NCBI GenBank assembly: GCA_963798455.1
Contig: CAWCTD010000004.1
Span: 124,001-188,000 of the forward strand
Origin: CAWCTD01 sp963798455
GTDB lineage: Bacteria; Acidobacteriota; Terriglobia; Bryobacterales; Bryobacteraceae
Direction of reading: 5' to 3'
DNA length: 64,000 nucleotides
Numbering within the stretch: position 1 is the first letter of the stretch; each line of letters begins with the position of its first letter. Shown here piece after piece: positions 62,912 to 64,000 of this stretch. The notes beneath the pieces were generated by a model. The model saw nothing but the letters and a program-made list of their open reading frames with translations, searched no databases and was not told where the DNA came from. A program made the translations under genes and the position numbers.

Positions 62912-64000
62912 CTCCGGAACGTCCCGCCGGGGGCAGCCCGCCGGCCATCATCGTGGTCAGCAACATACTCATCAAGCGGGTACGGCTGGCGAGGCGGATT
63001 CGTTCCGTTTCTCCGTTGACCACGGCCAGGATCGGCTCGCGGCTCTGGAGCAACGACTTCAACGTGTCCCCACCGAACACGGCCGCGACGTCGGCCAGGG
63101 GCCCCTGGGGGTTGAACCAGAAGAAGCCGGACTGGTGCAGGCCCATCGAGGCAGGCAGTTGCGCCCGGAACGCGTCGGAGCGCACCAGCGGCAGACCCGA
63201 CGCGCGCGTGGCGATCGCCTGCGCCGCAAGACCCCGGTCCAGGCTCAGGACCCAATAGCCGCGATCATAGGTCCAATACAGCGCGAGGTTCAGCTTGGGG
63301 TTGCGCAACTCCGTCCAGGTCCGGCCATCGGCGGTCTGCTGATCCAGCACAAGCCCGGGATTCTGGCCGGTCGGATCGGCTTCATGATTGACGGCTTCCA
63401 CCAGGCGGTGGACAGCCGCGTCGAGCACGCTGGGCTGATTCACCTCGACCGCCGCCACCCATCCCGGCAGCGGGACGGTTGGTCTTTCGATGGCGAAGGT
63501 GAAATCCGTGCCTAGGGCCGCTGCGATATCGTCGGACACGCGGATGCCGGCTTTCGCTTCCAGGTCCGTCAATCCTTGGCCGAACTTGGGATTCACCTGG
63601 CTGGCCAGCGCCACGAGTTCATCGAAGGCTTGCCGGGGGTTTCGGGTGCAGGCAGACACCGCGGCGATCGCGCCGGCGGTCACGTACTCGGCCGAGCCGG
63701 CCACTCCCGGAGACGCCAGCCATGAGGCGATGCCGCTTCGAGGGCCGTCGAAGGTGAGCGAGGCGTCCACCTCATCGCTCGCCTGCGCCGGCCGTTGCTC
63801 GAAGAAGATGTATTTCAGCTTGTCCGCACCTAGAATGCCCGCCAGTTCGCCTTTGGGGGACATGGACGTGGCGTCACTCGCGAACAACACGCCCACCCCG
63901 TCGCGGTAATGAGCGGCGATCTCGGCCGCGAACGGGCTTCCGGCGCCCTTGCCCAAGCGCCCCAGGATCGAATCGAGGTGCGCCTGCGAATCGGAAACAA
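62886..64000 (-). CDS. hypothetical protein of the ABC exporter operon (5' end off window)
   Basis: At least 371 residues are visible; the frame is open to the right edge, so the start is missing. It lacks membrane helices in the visible part. Repeated phrases such as EVDASLTFDGPRSGIASWLA and GLPLVRSDAFRAQLP, and a catalytic-looking but unassigned core (LDRGLAAQAIA), are similar in style to DUF3352-type periplasmic proteins. It ends in a low-complexity tail. Overlap with the ATPase start shows coupling. Function unknown; it could be the periplasmic partner of the exporter. Confidence 0.6.
   Translation of the reverse strand, partial: VSDSQAHLDSILGRLGKGAGSPFAAEIAAHYRDGVGVLFASDATSMSPKGELAGILGADKLKYIFFEQRPAQASDEVDASLTFDGPRSGIASWLASPGVAGSAEYVTAGAIAAVSACTRNPRQAFDELVALASQVNPKFGQGLTDLEAKAGIRVSDDIAAALGTDFTFAIERPTVPLPGWVAAVEVNQPSVLDAAVHRLVEAVNHEADPTGQNPGLVLDQQTADGRTWTELRNPKLNLALYWTYDRGYWVLSLDRGLAAQAIATRASGLPLVRSDAFRAQLPASMGLHQSGFFWFNPQGPLADVAAVFGGDTLKSLLQSREPILAVVNGETERIRLASRTRLMSMLLTTMMAGGLPPAGRSGDGPTSASH

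Overview
The window is a GC-rich bacterial chromosome segment. The best guess for the host is Acidobacteriota, order Bryobacterales (Solibacter-like). This is inferred from the protein at 56332-58839, whose C-terminal domain looks like the Solibacter-type TIGR03437 module, from the diderm lipid A genes (lpxA, lpxI, fabZ), from a GatCA aminoacyl-tRNA amidotransferase operon, and from frequent GTG/TTG starts with 4-base stop/start overlaps. No tRNA, rRNA or CRISPR array was seen.

Layout. 1-7.8 kb: an Rrf2 regulator, a glutamine amidotransferase, a murein pair (lytic transglycosylase + amidase), a lone MlaF-type ATPase, and a coaD / aminotransferase / manA / SH3-lipoprotein operon. 7.9-19.4 kb: a sugar-acid dehydratase, ileS-lspA-lgt (ileS riddled with indels), a ZIP transporter, an indel-damaged P-type ATPase, and an AI-2E family permease. 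19.6-27.8 kb: smc, a DUF4097 lipoprotein, a methyltransferase/HAD pair diverging from a macro-domain pair, and a small DUF5658-like membrane protein. 27.8-31.2 kb: an IS701-type element, a 131-bp MITE, and a hypothetical secreted protein bounded by a duplicated 3' end of the phosphomannomutase gene. 31.4-39.7 kb: phosphomannomutase, 3-methyladenine glycosylase, thpR-plsY-gpsA, and a lipid A operon fabZ-lpxA-lpxI-Gfo/Idh-tonB-like. 39.8-45.2 kb: an FAD lipoprotein oxidoreductase, two stacked IS701-type copies, a probable selenoprotein missed by ordinary gene calling, and a second copy of the MITE. 45.2-50.3 kb: epimerase, Mn-type superoxide dismutase, a DUF721-gatC-gatA operon, a decayed maf/comF-like patch, and an orphan Flp pilin. 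50.3-64 kb: a LarA-like protein, an M28 peptidase, a DsbA-like lipoprotein, a sulfatase facing an arylsulfotransferase, and a five-gene ABC-2 exporter operon running off the right edge.

Main observations. (1) Positions 44033-45034 form one frame interrupted only by a UGA at the first Cys position of a thioredoxin-type motif (U-P-F-C). A hairpin of the bacterial SECIS type follows it, and the redox domain is fused to a DsbD N-terminal-like domain. (2) The IS701-type elements and the 131-bp MITE all sit at NTAG targets with 4-bp duplications. At three separate sites the TAG is the stop codon of the upstream gene, so insertion leaves the protein intact. (3) Another palindromic MITE lies in frame inside the N-terminus of an ABC permease. 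(4) ileS and the P-type ATPase carry many small indels but well-preserved motifs, which suggests local sequence error or very recent decay.
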